From Siphlonurus alternatus (Eukaryota > Arthropoda > Insecta > Ephemeroptera > Siphlonuridae): a stretch of 64,000 nt of DNA. Each line of letters begins with the position of its first letter. The stretch's first letter is position 1. Position numbers and translations under genes: made by a program. Of this stretch, positions 1-12,830 are shown in pieces. Below the pieces are notes generated by a model. It was given only the letters and a program-made list of their open reading frames with translations. It was not told the DNA's origin and did not search any database. The DNA lies in the NCBI GenBank assembly GCA_949825025.1, contig OX463782.1:29669351-29733350 (forward strand), read 5' to 3'.

Positions 1-3000
1 CGCTTGATTCTTCGTCCTATCGGCTCCAAGTCTGCATAGCACTTGAGGAACACCGAGTCAACGACCTTCTCCGCCTCCTCTGGAGTGACCTGGCGCACCG
101 CTCTCACTGACGCCACCGCCTTGGTGCGCACACACTCCTGTGAGTAGACATATCTCATTAGAGGTGAGCACAACATTAAAAAACTATTAAGTTCAAGCCT
201 AATAACATTAAAATATAAAAACAATGCTTTTTTTGCATCAAATCTTACTATGTTATTGAAGATGCATTAGTGCGCTAAAATTAACTAGTAAAGGCTGAAT
301 ATTAGTGCTTGTAATTGTACTAAAAAGGGTCTAAAGACCAAAAAAAGGATGATAAGATAAGAGACACAATGTATGTAGCCTTACTTGTTTAAATTTGCTA
401 TAACATGTGGCACTAGTAGCCACATAAATAAGACAGTGATTTTTACTCTTCATATTAAATTCTAATTTTGTTTTAATTTATACATTTTTACATAAGTAAG
501 CATTCAAAATGAATTATTTGTATTGTTGGAGAGGTAGGGAGGGTAAAAAATGAAAATACAGTAAAAACTTGTATTACGTAAAATCAAGGGACCCAGGAAA
601 TTAGGTTTACAGTACCTTATATATCGAGTATTTTCTATACCAGCAACGCTAATTGTTTTTGATGGGTCCGCAATTTCCTTTACTTAAAATCCAGTTTTAC
701 CTAATGACAAGTTATCTAATAACAAGTTTTTACTGTATATACAACAATACTTTTTGTGCTTGTGGTTTGCTAAGATAAGACAGGGTTATATGTTCACCCT
801 GTGCTGCTCGCTGATACGGAAAGGTGAGGCGTCGCCCTGGCCCCAGGCACTCAGGAAGCTGCAATGTGTCAGGTTGGCAGCTCTGATCTCTGTGCACGCC
901 AAATGCTCCAGGTTCTGGAAGTCGAGCTTGTGCCGGCAGTAGTCGAACATGTGCACCATCTCATGAGCCAGAACTCCTTGTACAACCCCCTCGCTGCGAG
1001 CAACATTCTGGCATACCACAATCTGCGTACATAAGAGCAAGTTAGATCCAGATATCAAAGCCATGAACTTTTAATTGTATAGTAGATAACCTGCATGACA
1101 ATTTTTATTGCAAAAATGAATAGAGGGTACTAAACAGGGTCGGCTTGGGAGCAAAAGGCCCGGGCCGCGGGTGGGCCCGAAGGGTCCGACCGCGCAGCGG
1201 GGGAGGGGGGGGGGGGGACGAACCCCGCCGGAGGCGATTTTTTTTGAAAAAAGGGGCGTGGCTTTTTTTTTTTTTTTAAATAAATGTTGCATTGAAATTA
1301 TTTTATTTTATTATTTTATTTTTTATTAAAAAAAAACATGACTTTTTTTTAGTCACGTGGTTTTTGTTACCTGATTTATGTTTTTTTGGCTTTTTCAAAT
1401 TTAATGTAATTGATTGTTGTGTATACATGCTAATCTGTAGCACAAATCACAGCATGCAGTCTCTCACTTTATACGTAATAGATTTAATTTATATACAATA
1501 TGTGTGCAGAGGGACAGTCATAAAAACTTTATGATACCTATGAAAATGCGTTATTGAGAAAAAATGAGTCATCTCTCTGTCATGCGCATGCAGGGCCCGC
1601 GGAAGTTGTTCGAATAAATAAAATAAAATATTTAGTATGTAAAAAATAACTTTTAATAAAAAATACAGCGGAAAATTATTAAATACCGGCAAAACAACTT
1701 AATTATTTACATTCTTAGGAACTTCGACATTATTTTTTTCCATTTTTATTAATTTTATATATACATTTTTTTTTTGCACAGGCCCGGGGGGGGGGGGGGG
1801 GGGGCCCGCCACGGCCGAGGCCCGGGCCGCATTTGCGGCCTAGCGGCCCTGGCCGGACCGACCCTGGTACTAAATTATGCTACTATAAATTTTTTTCAGA
1901 TTTTTTGAGTCCCAGAACTACATATTAGATTTTACACACTTTTGTAAGGAACTAATCCGCCATACCTGATTCAGGAGAGGGTCGTATCCTCCACTGACTG
2001 AAATGTCACACACTTCACATGAAATGTGCCGTCGAATGTCCACCTCACTGGAAACAGCAGTAACAGTTTAGTCTGTTATATTCGTCTTCTAAAACTGGTC
2101 ATTGAAACGGTCAATCCATTAATTAATTTCATGGCTGGTGAATTGTTCATGCCCCCTAAGCAGATTTTTTTTGTTAAACAATTATAAATATAAAACATAG
2201 CTTCAATGAACACACCATTTTATATAAACATAAACATCAATCAGTGTAAAGGTACTTTCCCATGGAGAGATATCAAGCAGGGCTTGGTGAGACGAGAAAT
2301 GGTGAGACCATTTCAATGTCAAATGGTGGCCAAGATGGCACGAAAATAAAATCGCCACGGGATTCAATCGCTGCGGGAAAGTGATTCCAACATGGCTGCC
2401 ACTGATATTAAAGCAAGTGCGCCTTTCTTACCCCGCCAAGCCCTGCTTGATATTGCTCCATGGAAAACCACCTATATTTTTATTATGATTCAATACTATA
2501 GTATCACTATTTTTGTAAAAATGAAACTGCACCATTCAAAGTAACTTCCAAAGTACTGCAGTACATGTAACCAACATTAGTAATTTTTAACTCAGTCATT
2601 AATAACTGCTGACTTTTTAAGGATCATCCTAGGTACAAAGTATCAGACACCAAACAAGACGTCCTGAGAAGAATTTTCAATACAAAATTTCTCCTGGTCA
2701 GAACATTATTTGTATGCATTACATGTGCATGCAATTTCTATGGAACAAGAGAGACTGCAGTTATCATCTCTAAATGCTTGTCATACAGATACAAATGTCT
2801 CAAATATAGACGCTGGAAAAATAATCTTGTTTATAAATAAAAAAAGAAGTATGTATTTTATTTGTATTTTGAAAGGAGGGTTTGATTTTTTTTTCTTACC
2901 ATCCAGAACTCTTCAGAGCTGCCATCATTAGCTTCACAATAGGACCTGTTGAAATAAAATTTAATTAATTAAAATGTGTCAATCGATTTCATTGAAATAT

Positions 3001-4287
3001 TTAGTACATATAATATTCTAGTGAAAACTTTAATTTAATTTGAATCTAAGAGATCTTTTGGGGCTGAAATCCAATTTTTTTACTGTTATTATTAATGCAT
3101 GTAGTTATTTCTGGGGATAAATTTAGTGTCACGATCATCAAGCCTACTGTATAGAAAAATTCATTTTGCATATATTATGTAATGTAATTATTTACGAACA
3201 GTATGAAGTAAGAACAATAATATACTGTACATAGTACTATACTGTACCAAGAAATAACTCTTTGTTACGACAGAGCAGCTTGTAACATCGCTTCCTGATT
3301 CTGACATAGATCACAATAACAGTGCAGCATTAGTACATTATTGTTTGTATTTATGACAGATAAAAATAGTACTGTACATTACACTAGACTAGCTTGATAT
3401 AAATCCAGCAATCTAAGCTGGCTGGCGGCTTTGGCACAAGAATTACTGTGATATGTATATGCATACTGATAGGGGACTTATTCAAATTATGGACAGCCTC
3501 TCGATCTCAGTTGGCATTAGGTTGTGAGAGCAGGAAATTGAATTGATTAAATGTATTTTGACTTTGGGTTCTGCAGACCAAGCAATCATTGCAGGTTAGG
3601 AGGTTTTTCTAGCAACCTCAGATCTCAGGCTGATTCAGCTGGCCATGGTTGACATTGTTGACAACCAACACAGCCTACGGTTACGGACCGCTTCACAACT
3701 ATCAAAACCACAAAACGTGAACCGTAGTCATGGTAACGGTATCATACAGTCCAGGATTGAGTGGGACAGCAAATTTGTATGAATATAATACATATTATAC
3801 TGTACTGTATATTCAATAATATTCATACTGTAGACATGATACACATAATATGAATACAGTACAATACTGCACGAAGTGTATCATACATTATACATATGCA
3901 TACTGTAAAAATATGAATGTACATACTCATGTATGTATATGTATGCCTCCTGCCACAGACTGTGGTACTGCCCGGCATGTATGCATACTGTCTGTATGTT
4001 GTTATGCACTTACTGTTTTTTATGCACGAGTAAACTTTTCTTTCGCACTTGATCTTGTCAATGTTCTCTTGACCCTCGCCACGAAAGAAGATTTTACTCC
4101 AGCTCGGTTTGTACTTGCCACCCCGTCGTTCAGGGTACAAGTCGTAGCCCCACTTGTCGCCGTCGCTCGAGGTCCCACCCCTGCTGCCGGCTTCTTCTGT
4201 TGCTGCAGGCGCTGCAGGCTCGTCCGTCGTCGCCTTTCCCGCATCCTCAGTACTCGCAGACTCAGAACATTGACCGAATAAAACCAT
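1..4287 (-). CDS. ATP23: ATP23-like mitochondrial inner membrane metalloprotease, five exons, 3' end off the window
   Basis: Exons on the minus strand are 4287-4014, 2945-2900, 2047-1966, 1022-798 and 137-1; all introns are GT-AG and the phases agree. They give 254 complete codons, and the stop lies beyond the left edge. Seen: N-terminal Ser/Glu/Ala-rich stretch (about 1-45), the block SGGYDPLLNQIVVCQN across exons 3-4, and the zinc motif HEMVH at residues 154-158, followed by HLACTEIRAANL. The C-terminal exon reads ECVRTKAVASVRAV and DLEPIGRR. Family knowledge: ATP23 (peptidase M76) sits on the intermembrane-space side of the inner mitochondrial membrane, processes Atp6 in yeast and helps F0 assembly; metazoan members are about 250 aa, so little is missing here. 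The start is the first ATG of the open frame. Introns carry three transposable-element insertions. Identity is confident; the first-exon boundary is slightly less certain. Confidence 0.93.
559..735. mobile_element. 177-bp pogo/Tigger-like MITE (family G)
   Basis: Inverted ends CAGTAAAAACTTG and CAAGTTTTTACTG are flanked by TA on both sides (557-558 and 736-737). The TA duplication and CAGT start fit a Tc1/mariner-superfamily (pogo/Tigger) non-autonomous element. It sits in the last intron of the ATP23 gene and has no coding capacity. Confidence 0.7.
1086..1920. repeat. Family A palindromic MITE, one arm only, split by a hAT insertion
   Basis: The flanks 1086-1134 and 1867-1920 join into the arm sequence of family A (TTGCAAAAATGAATAGAGGG, then TTATGCTACT and TTTTTCAGATTTTTT). 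The opposite arm is missing. The copy is interrupted by the element at 1135-1866, so family A was here first. Confidence 0.75.
1135..1866. mobile_element. Non-autonomous hAT-type element, 732 bp, with 8-bp target duplication
   Basis: The element begins CAGGGTCGG and ends CCGACCCTG, perfect 9-bp inverted ends. Identical 8-bp direct repeats GTACTAAA flank it (1127-1134 and 1867-1874). This target matches the hAT preference nTnnnnAn. Subterminal regions are very GC-rich, with G-runs and GGCCCGGGCC blocks on each side, while the core is AT-rich. No transposase frame is present. Confidence 0.85.
2250..2472. mobile_element. Inverted-repeat MITE (family D), 223 bp
   Basis: The left end CATGGAGAGATATCAAGCAG followed by GGCTTGG is mirrored by CCAAGCCCTGCTTGATAT near 2438-2456, then CTCCATGG. 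Imperfect terminal inverted repeats run about 40 bp. It lies in the second intron of ATP23. No target duplication could be defined. Confidence 0.65.
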
Positions 4288-5437
4288 TGTAGTGATTGGA
4301 AAACTGGAGTTTATGATATAAAATTAAAAGTTTATGAATAGAATTAGAACATTTCGTACAGGCACAAAAAATTGTCAGCTGTTTAGCTTTCAACAACAAA
4401 CAAAACACAAACGTCTTTGGAGCGCGAAAACTTTTAAACTTGCGAAAAAATGCACTCGGGCATTATAGTCGAGGCACCGCGGTACCGCAGATGATTATCG
4501 ATTATGCAGACACCACATACACCTTTTGTCCCTTTTGAATATCAGTGAAATTAAAATGCAGAAAAAAGAAAAGCCTGAAAATAATAATAATAAATCAATA
4601 ACTGTAGTTGTTATGCAACACTCTTTACATGTACGTTGAAGAAGTAGCCTAAATTTCAGGCGTTAGACATTTTTTTAATGTGTTTTATTCAGAAAAAAAC
4701 ATAATGTATGAGACTTTTATTTAGTCCAATACAATAAACCCCAAGAGTTTGGAAAACTCGTAAACGGGGAACGTACGTCAGTTTAAATAAATTTTAGACA
4801 AGCAGTAGATAGCAAGGATGACAAAAAATTTATTGTTTTATAATGGATTAATTAATATATGATCATTATTATGTATATATTAGCCATATATTTTAGTAAT
4901 TATTATAATGGATTTAATAAGGTGCTTTAAGGACTATAATATAGTTGCATGTTTTTATTGACATTTTGACTTTATAAGATCATGCGCATGCAGTCCGAAA
5001 TATTATTTTGGATTATTGTTTAGTAATAGATAGAAGGTGGAAGTGAATGTATAAATCAAAATTCTATTTTATAAACAAATTCCCATTTTTATAATACATA
5101 ATACATAACTGTGTGTTGTGTACGTGAACTTACAGAAGTTAATTATTAATAATTAATGAATATTATAATTAAAGGCTAGATTTTTAGATAAATATTAATT
5201 ATTAAGTGCATATTTATAACACATTTAATAAAAAAATTAGAAATTACTTAAAAATTATCAAATTGAAAAAAAAATCTCAATTATGAATCAATGCAATTAG
5301 TTAAAAAACTGTAATATTATTTAAGTACATTTTACGAAGGCCACCATTTATTTAATGTTCTACAAGAGATAATAAAGTCAAATGCATAAAACTTAAGCTC
5401 GTTTAATTTATGGTCTATACCTTTGCGTGCTAGTAAT

Positions 5438-5589
5438 ATGGCGGTGGTGTGGCATTTCGCCAGTATTGGCTGGCTAGCTGTGGTCACATCTGTGTACTGT
5501 AGCTTTATGGTAGCAATAAATATGAATAGCCTCTATACCCCCTCTGCTCGTACACCTGTCCTGTATTGCCAAAGCTCACGCCACACCAG
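5438..5589 (+). CDS. Possible first coding exon with hydrophobic N-terminus
   Basis: An ATG with A at -3 and G at +4 opens a 50-codon frame that ends exactly at a strong donor, CAG|GTAAGA. The peptide starts MAVVWHFASIGWLAVVTSVY, which resembles a signal peptide or single membrane segment, and ends in basic residues (SSRHTR). The 152 bp are much more GC-rich than their surroundings. Downstream exons are not established: joining to the island at 9020 keeps a frame open for 47 further codons to TAA and makes a Cys-containing peptide, but that acceptor has a weak pyrimidine tract. I do not recognise the protein, and chance is possible. Confidence 0.3.
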
Positions 5590-6552
5590 GTAAGATTTAC
5601 TACCCTCGCAAAATTTAGGTGTACATCCATTTATACATAAAAAAGTAACAAATCTGTCTGTCAATATCAGAAGCATTTTTAATACCTTTTTCTAAATGAA
5701 TTACAAGAAATGTCCATTTTTATTTTTCCCGTCTATTAAAGAATGCAATGGAAAATTTATGAGTTTTTGAATAGTGTAAAAATATTTATATTGCATTTTT
5801 TTAATAATCTCACTAAATAATAATTCAATAACAACAGTATGTTAAAAATACTGATTTTGAAACAGCAAGAAAAACTACGTACGTGTGTTCATAAAAAAGA
5901 GAACAACGTTCAAGATACAAGAGTGATAAGCGTCCCTGAAAAATAATAGAAAAATTAAAATACATAAATTTTGCGCTTGGAAAATAATTATTATGTCGGA
6001 AAATCCGTGGAGGGTGTTGTCCTTCTTTGTGCGTATATACAAAATGGCGATTAACAAGGGAAATTTTCAGAGGCAAAAAGTGTACACACAAAACATGAAG
6101 TCACATAACAAATTTAAATTATTCACCATAACTTATTTAAATTTTCCATTCGTTCAAAGCGTATAGTTTAGAAGGTGAAAATAGAATGTTAAGCGATTTA
6201 TATTTTGTCGTTGTAAATTTTCTGCATGGCAGCTGCTTCGTTATTCACGTGTTTAATTTCATCTCTTTCTATACATGAATAACAACTTGAAGATTATTAT
6301 TTCTGTATATTTTTTATATTAATGTAAACATTTCAAGAGTATTTAATAAACTATTTATGTACTAATTAAATTGTTCTACATCATTGCAATGCTTTTACTT
6401 CCTTTTTAATTAAAACTCTATATTGACTATATATATTATGTAAATAAATGTATAGAAATTAAAATTAACAATACTAATCAATAATCAAAGCTAAGAAATC
6501 TACAATCTGGAGTTAAACTGACATCAACGAAAATTAAAAAATAAAAATCTGC

Positions 6553-6717
6553 AGGGCGCATCCTTGGAGATATCCATCCAAAACTTGGTACTCACGAACT
6601 GAATAACATCCCCGTGACCCAAACCCGTTTTGGTGCAAAAGGACACATGTCCCTGGGAGCTGATAGTCATTCACTATTGCAATCACAAATGACAATCGTC
6701 GCCCATGTATAAGTTAT
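6553..6717. other. GC-elevated island open on both strands, unclassified
   Basis: About 165 bp with higher GC than the surrounding AT-rich DNA follow a possible acceptor TCTGCAG. The plus frame reads LGDIHPKLGTHELNNIPV and continues to a stop at about 6711. The minus strand is also open for about 50 codons. I recognise neither. It could be an exon, a decayed gene or a transposon fragment. Confidence 0.25.
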
Positions 6718-7266
6718 GCCCTCCCACTATTTCCGATTATTATATATCCACTATTGAATAATACTCGAAATACTCAAAATACCAAAATACAAGAAAAAAT
6801 CAAGTTTTCTCAGAATGAATCAAAAGGGTGTGAAAAATAATAATACAATGTAAAAAATCATATAATGATAATTTGAAATCAATTTTAATATAATTAAAAT
6901 ATAAAATTTTCATGTTTACAATCGAATTTTTTGAACGACTGCGTTAAAGTGACCTTTCCTATTACGTGTCCAATAATAATTATTCTCGCAGCTATGCACA
7001 CATGAATTGTTACGCCTTAGTTTACATCACGTAATTTGCAGACACAACATTTCTAATGTAATTTGTGGGACAGCTGGGAAGCCGCACAAACTCAAAGTCG
7101 GAGCCAAAGTGTCAAAAGCTTGCATGACAAGCGCTGCGAAATATTTATGCTTTAAACGAAATGCTTATTCAAATGTTTCTTTATTATTTAATGATACTCA
7201 TAATTAGTTAAATGTGTAAAAAAATGTGAGTTAAAAGAAACACAATTATAATTAGTAATTTAAGAG

Positions 7267-7591
7267 ATAATGGAGTATCGACCTCAATTTTTTTTATTGC
7301 AGAAATGGATAGAGGGTGCAAAGTTATGCTACCCTGATTTTTTTCAGATTTTTTTGAGACCGGGAACTATTTTTAAAAAATTATTGAAAGTCCTTTTTTT
7401 GACGTCACGCGGCGGCAAGTCCTATCTTTTTCTTAAGGAGCGGCGTCTTGTGAGGTCACAAAAATAACTTTCAATAATTTTTTAGAAATAGTTCCCAGGC
7501 TCTAAAAATCTGAAAAAAAATCAGGGTGGCATAACTTTGCACCGTCTATCCATTTCTGCAATAAAAAAAAATGAGGTCGATACTCCATTAT
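7267..7591. mobile_element. Family A palindromic MITE, near-complete copy
   Basis: Almost the whole 325 bp folds back on itself. The left arm begins ATGGAGTATCGACCTCA and the right arm ends TGAGGTCGATACTCCAT, with TA outside each end (7268-7269 and 7589-7590). Arms contain ATTGCAGAAATGGATAGAGG, TTTTTTCAGA and a core with TGACGTCAC. The TA flanks suggest a Tc1/mariner-type target. No coding capacity. Confidence 0.85.
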
Positions 7592-8110
7592 TTATTTAGT
7601 AAATAAAAATATGTTTGCTCTTGATTAACTTGGATTCAATCATCAATAAAATAATATTCTAGCACAAATGAACTAAAAAAAAAAAAAAAAAAAAAAAATA
7701 GAGAGAACAACAGATATTATATAGTGAAATATAATACAACTTAATTTTACTTCCTAGTACTGTATCAAATGAATCACATTGACAATTCATTAATGTAATA
7801 TTATTTACAATGCGCATGTTCATTGCAAGGTATATTGTAACAAAATAATATTACAATATTTTTATAAAATAATTACATTATTCTAGAAAAGAAATTGGAG
7901 GATACAAAAACTATTTTCTGAACAGTCGTCCTCTATTTATATATAGCTAAGGTTACCTCTTGTTGCACGCGCAGTAAACTAATATATCCCCGAGCATTCA
8001 GTTTTACGTTACATTAAACTATTTGAAATATCACAAACTATCTTTTAATCAATATTATTTATATTTTTATAGTTAAGATATATTTTTACGCAGTATATTT
8101 TCTATTATAT

Positions 8111-8165
8111 AAAATTACCCTCTTCTTTATCAAATAGTATAGCTGCTAAAGAAGAGGGTAATTTT
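8111..8165. repeat. Perfect 17-bp hairpin arms
   Basis: AAAATTACCCTCTTCTT at 8111-8127 is mirrored by AAGAAGAGGGTAATTTT at 8149-8165 with a 21-bp spacer. The spacer motif ATAGTATAGCTGCTA recurs just downstream at about 8176-8190. It could be a small MITE remnant. Confidence 0.6.
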
Positions 8166-9018
8166 CATATATCATATAGTATAGCTGCTATAGAATTTCA
8201 CGAATAGTTACGCTGAAATCATGTAAATACTACTTCTTCATAAAGGATAATAATTTTATAGTTTCAAAGTAATGGAATCAGTTTTATAACTTAAAGTTAC
8301 TTATTAAAAGTAATAATTTAATAAAATAGTTTCAAGGTATTCTGATGGAATAGTCTTGTTCTTGTGTAGACATTGTTTGTGTTTTACATTTTCACTCAAT
8401 TTGTCGTGATGTGCGACGTAGTATATTCTAAACATGACGTAAGGATGATAATTTACAAAACACGTATTCCCAGTTATGCAAATTATGAAAATAATTCTGT
8501 TTTTTTTTTAAAGTGTTGATTTTAACACAGCTTTGATAAAATAAAATTTAACTTTTTTATATAGCTGTTGCCATTTTTCCTGACCCCCTGCATTGTGAAT
8601 TACTAAAATTCTTACAATAATTTAAATGCTCTGCCAAAAATTTTAAATACCATTGTTTCAGAATCTTACCAAATAATAATGATTACTTTATTACCAGAAT
8701 TATATAAATTAGAGACAAATTTAAGGGTTAATTATTAAAATATAATAGATTATATTTATATAATATTTTGTAACGAAATATCTTAACGACAAACAATAAA
8801 TATTGTCACTTTATCATATAGTTGATGTGAGAAAAGTACAAGCAATAATTTTATTAATTGTTTATAATAAATATACATAAATTCCAATGAAAATGTCATG
8901 TATAAAATCTAATAATTGTATAATATATGACAATTTGGTTTCACTGAAGATAATTAACTGACAATTGTTGTAACATGCTTATATATGGTATTATATTGAA
9001 ACCTCTTATGATGGATTT

Positions 9019-9229
9019 AGGAAAGCGGTGCGCAGTCGCGGCGGTAGGTGTGAGGTGGCGGCGGCTATCTGTAGCAGTGGTGTCTCCTGCTGGTGCCTCA
9101 AGCCAGTTTCGGCCGCCTCGTTACCCCAGCTGCAAGCGGACCACGCAAGACCCGTGCGTACATAACACACGTTGTTGTGAATGGGAAAATAACTTCTTCC
9201 AACAACTTCTTCTACACTTCAGAAAGTAA
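9019..9229 (+). other. GC-rich island, possible exon or promoter DNA
   Basis: CpG-containing, GC-rich DNA in very AT-rich surroundings begins after GATTTAG and ends before AGAAA|GTAAGT, a good donor. Two plus frames are open for much of it. One reads Cys-containing GGRCEVAAAICSSGV before a TAA near 9162. It may be an untranslated first exon of a plus-strand gene, or a coding exon following 5438-5589. No domain recognised. Confidence 0.25.
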
Positions 9230-10628
9230 GTAAAAATAAAAATGTATTTTTCTGCTTGAAAACTAATCTTTAGTTAAACAGTGATAAACGTGTTGTTTAA
9301 ACATAAATCAGTGAAGTTATAACATAAAAATTGTGTATGTGGGCCAAATAATATCATATTCCATATACGTCATAAAAAAGTTATATTTATTGTTTAAATA
9401 AGATGACCTACATAGATGTATTATTTGCAATTATTAATATAAATGATAAAATAATGCAATGCTTGTAAATTGATGATCACGCCATGCTGTTGAAACTTAA
9501 AGTGAAATGTTGCAAAAAATAGATTCATTTTTTCTTACTTGTACTTTTGAAATTGATTTTCTGTCTTAATTTACTACAATAATTCTTTAGACATTTAAAT
9601 AGGAATTTGCTTCAAATATACTTTAAATTACTTCAATAATAAATTAAATAAGAATTATTCATAATTTAAAATATTAATTTATTTAATTTAAAAATTGTAA
9701 CTTGTTATTATAGAGTTTTTTTTAAAAGCTTATGTTAAAAAATGTTTTCTGTATAACCAAAATAATAAAATTCATCAACGACACAAAAATAGTCATTAAA
9801 GAATTAAATCTAAATTTAGAAATAATGCGAAGGATGAGCTGCGAGGAGCCAAAACTCTCGCCTTAAAATAATGTGTCAAAAATTCAACCAACAGAAGTGT
9901 AAAAAACGTAAGAAAAATTTGTTGCTGTCCGTTTTTTGTGCGTGTTCTTTTCTGTTGCAAATTTTAGTGGATTCGTGTTGCATGTCACTGTCAATAATAA
10001 TGTTTCATTTAAAATTATTTAAGTTTCGTAGAGAAAAGTGTTGACTGAAGATGGATATTATTACAAAAATATTATAATTAATTAATAGATTGATTGTGCA
10101 GACATTAATAAAAAAGACAACTTTAAGAAAAAGACAAAGGATACTAAATTGTATCACCAAAAATACCAAAATACAACAAAGTTAATTTGCAACAAATTTG
10201 TACGTCCAATTATTTAACATGTGAAATATACGCATGCCGCATGCATTGCATGTCATATGAGCATTGAAATTTAAAGAATAGTAAAATGTATCGTTAATTT
10301 ACTATACATTTTACACTATACGTATTGTGTTAGAGATTAAAATTAAATAACAAATAATAGCATTGAAATAAATAATATTAATTTTCTTATGACTAATCCT
10401 AGCTTGTAAAATTGTATAACATACACAAATACATTAGTTAGCTAAGAGTAAAGAGCTTTAATTCTATGATAGGTTAAATCTAGAAAAGGACAAAAGTCTC
10501 CTGTTCAATTATTGAAACAGTTTCTTAAAGCGAATTAAACATTATAATTATAGGGGTTTAAGATATTGTTTGCAGTGTGCAGGTTTGTCTCTCATATATC
10601 TTATGTATATAATAATATATATAGAGGA

Positions 10629-10646
10629 CCCCCCCCCTTCCCCCCC
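10629..10646. repeat. C-rich tract (C9-TT-C7)
   Basis: Two cytosine runs separated by TT follow a short AT repeat. Simple sequence with i-motif or G-quadruplex potential on the opposite strand; no associated gene. Confidence 0.7.
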
Positions 10647-11784
10647 GCAAATAAGGAACCCACACCAGCATTTTCCTTTGTTGGACACTATATTTATAGT
10701 TATATATTTACACAAAAGTATACTCTCTCTGCCTGCAGTGTAAATCCATGCTCTATTTTCACTGAGAATATGAATCTACTTCAGATAAAAAAAAAAAAAA
10801 AAAAAAAAAATACACGTCACAAGGACAAATTGAAGTTGCTTGAAAAAAATTTACTCATGTTCAGTGGTTCATTAAAACTTGCAAGAATTTTAATTAATGA
10901 CTTGAATAATTTTTTAAGGCAGTTTCATTCTAATTTTTAGTTTTTTTAAAAATAAAGTCGAATTCTATATCTGCAGTTTATATGTGAGCTGTATTGTTAG
11001 TTTTTAAGTGTTCGTATACATTTTTTTTACCTGTCTATACCACATTATAACAGAAATTACATTCTTTTTCAAACCACATAAAAACACGATAATATGTTCT
11101 CATCACAAAGTTTGATATAAATTTATAATTAAATCTACAAAAAAATATTATTGAACATAAATTACATCGTATTATAATGCACATCAGTTTTTAAAATCAC
11201 ATTATACAATTTGTGATAGTATAATTATTAATGATGCATAACTAAATACCTCCTCTTGGTTACATTGCATGTCGTATCGTTTTGATCTAGAGCACTCGAG
11301 TTACCAAAGTTTAACATCGATTTTGTAATCAAGCTGCTTTTAATGCCAAGCTGGAATCGTGACACTCTCAACATTTTTCCTACATCCTGACCTCACAACA
11401 ACTTGGGGGTGAGCCAGAAAGATAACTTTCACGGTCACATGGTCCATCTATTTTACATGATATTTTGGCAACAATATTTGAGAGCTTGTTTTAATATCTA
11501 TAATTCCTATTAAAAATAATATATATTTTATAAAAATAAAGTTAAAAATATTTAAATATTTAATTTTAGACTTTTATAATTTTATATACTTAGCAAACAT
11601 ATTAAGATCCGACTGGAAAGATGGCTATTTTTAATTTAAAAATATAGTTTTTTTTTTAGACTTCTTTTCACCCTCCCTCCCCATAACTATTAAAGTTTCC
11701 ACGTCTTAATGTTCCTTCACGTGATTCATTCACTTTGATAAAAAATATACTCAACAGTCCATCCAACATAGAACTTACACTATT

Positions 11785-11850
11785 TGTGTTCGTAAACTCT
11801 GCCCACAATACACCTGGTGTACACTTTCTTACACCAGCTCCGAAGGTGGA
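11785..11850. repeat. Family E MITE fragment
   Basis: The motif GTTCGTAAACTCTGCCCAC followed by a short palindrome (CACCTGGTGTACACTTTC) matches the left end of the family E copy at 21088. The right end is missing. Confidence 0.5.
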
Positions 11851-12169
11851 GCAAGAAGTGCGGAACAGCTGGTGTCACTTTTATTGTTCTTAAATTTGCT
11901 CAGGACTACACCGTTTCTAATTACATTCCTAATATCTTCAATTTACTGTAAATTGTGATTCTTAATGAACACTGCATGGTAAACAAACATGATACAAAAC
12001 ACATCGAAATATATTTACATGCAGGGCAGGAAATACTACGAAATGACTAAAATTGCTGTTTGATCCTTCAACGTCCTAACATGGCTTTGACATATCATGT
12101 CATGTGTGTTGAACAAAAATATTTGGCATCGCAGGTATTCAAACCTGCGCATCACATGTAATTAAGGTT

Positions 12170-12262
12170 TCGTCGTGTTTGTTACGTCCTCGGTCATTGG
12201 TTGAGTGTTTGTAACGAAGGATCTAATTGGTCCAACACGAACCGAGTACTTCCGAGCATATA
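12170..12262. repeat. Family H repeat (GTTTGTTACG / GTTTGTAACGAAGGA)
   Basis: The segment GTTACGTCCTCGGTCATTGG and GTTTGTAACGAAGGATC resembles the element at 42348-42494 and a weaker copy near 25160. Degenerate inverted halves; boundaries are approximate. Confidence 0.5.
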
Positions 12263-12391
12263 ACCTATATACTAAATGAAAATGACAACCAGTGCATATA
12301 ATATCTTCATTTTGTTGCATTTTTTCAAGTTAGTGAAATAATATTTATAATATTATAGGTATACGATTAATTCATTGTTTTGAATAATTTT

Positions 12392-12515
<124 letters not shown>

Positions 12516-12694
12516 AGTTTGATAATAAAAGTAACACCTAAGGTAACTAAAAGCTTTTAGGGTCAGTAATGATTGAAGATAAATTACATGAAAGGTTAAA
12601 GTTATTTAAGCTAACTTTAAGTAATGGAATAAGAGAATTAGGCCACTTGAAAATTATTTTTTCAATGGTCAAAATCTGTAAGACGATATGTATG

Positions 12695-12830
12695 GTACAG
12701 TCATCACCTCGGAAAATTTCCCTTTGAGACCTTGTTAATCATCATGCCCCGTAAGAATTTCACATGGCATGGTAACACAGAGTAACACAGGGCAAGGCAA
12801 GTGGGAAATTTTCCAAGGCAACGAGTGTAC
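12695..12830. mobile_element. Family F MITE, 136 bp
   Basis: The left end GTACAGTCATCACCTCGGAA then AATTTCCC is mirrored by GGGAAATTTTCCAAGGCAAC then GAGTGTAC. A second copy lies at 62073-62198. Short inverted-repeat element with no coding capacity. Confidence 0.7.

Noticed and set aside
1071..1292. Minus-strand Pro/Arg-rich 73-codon frame
   Set aside because: It is the GC-rich subterminal part of the hAT element, not a gene.
3850..4281. Plus-strand 143-codon open frame
   Set aside because: It overlaps ATP23 exon 1 antisense; its remaining part is low-complexity AT-rich sequence.
10566..10940. 124-codon plus-strand frame
   Set aside because: It runs through C-runs and a poly-A tract giving poly-Lys; no homology or splice context.
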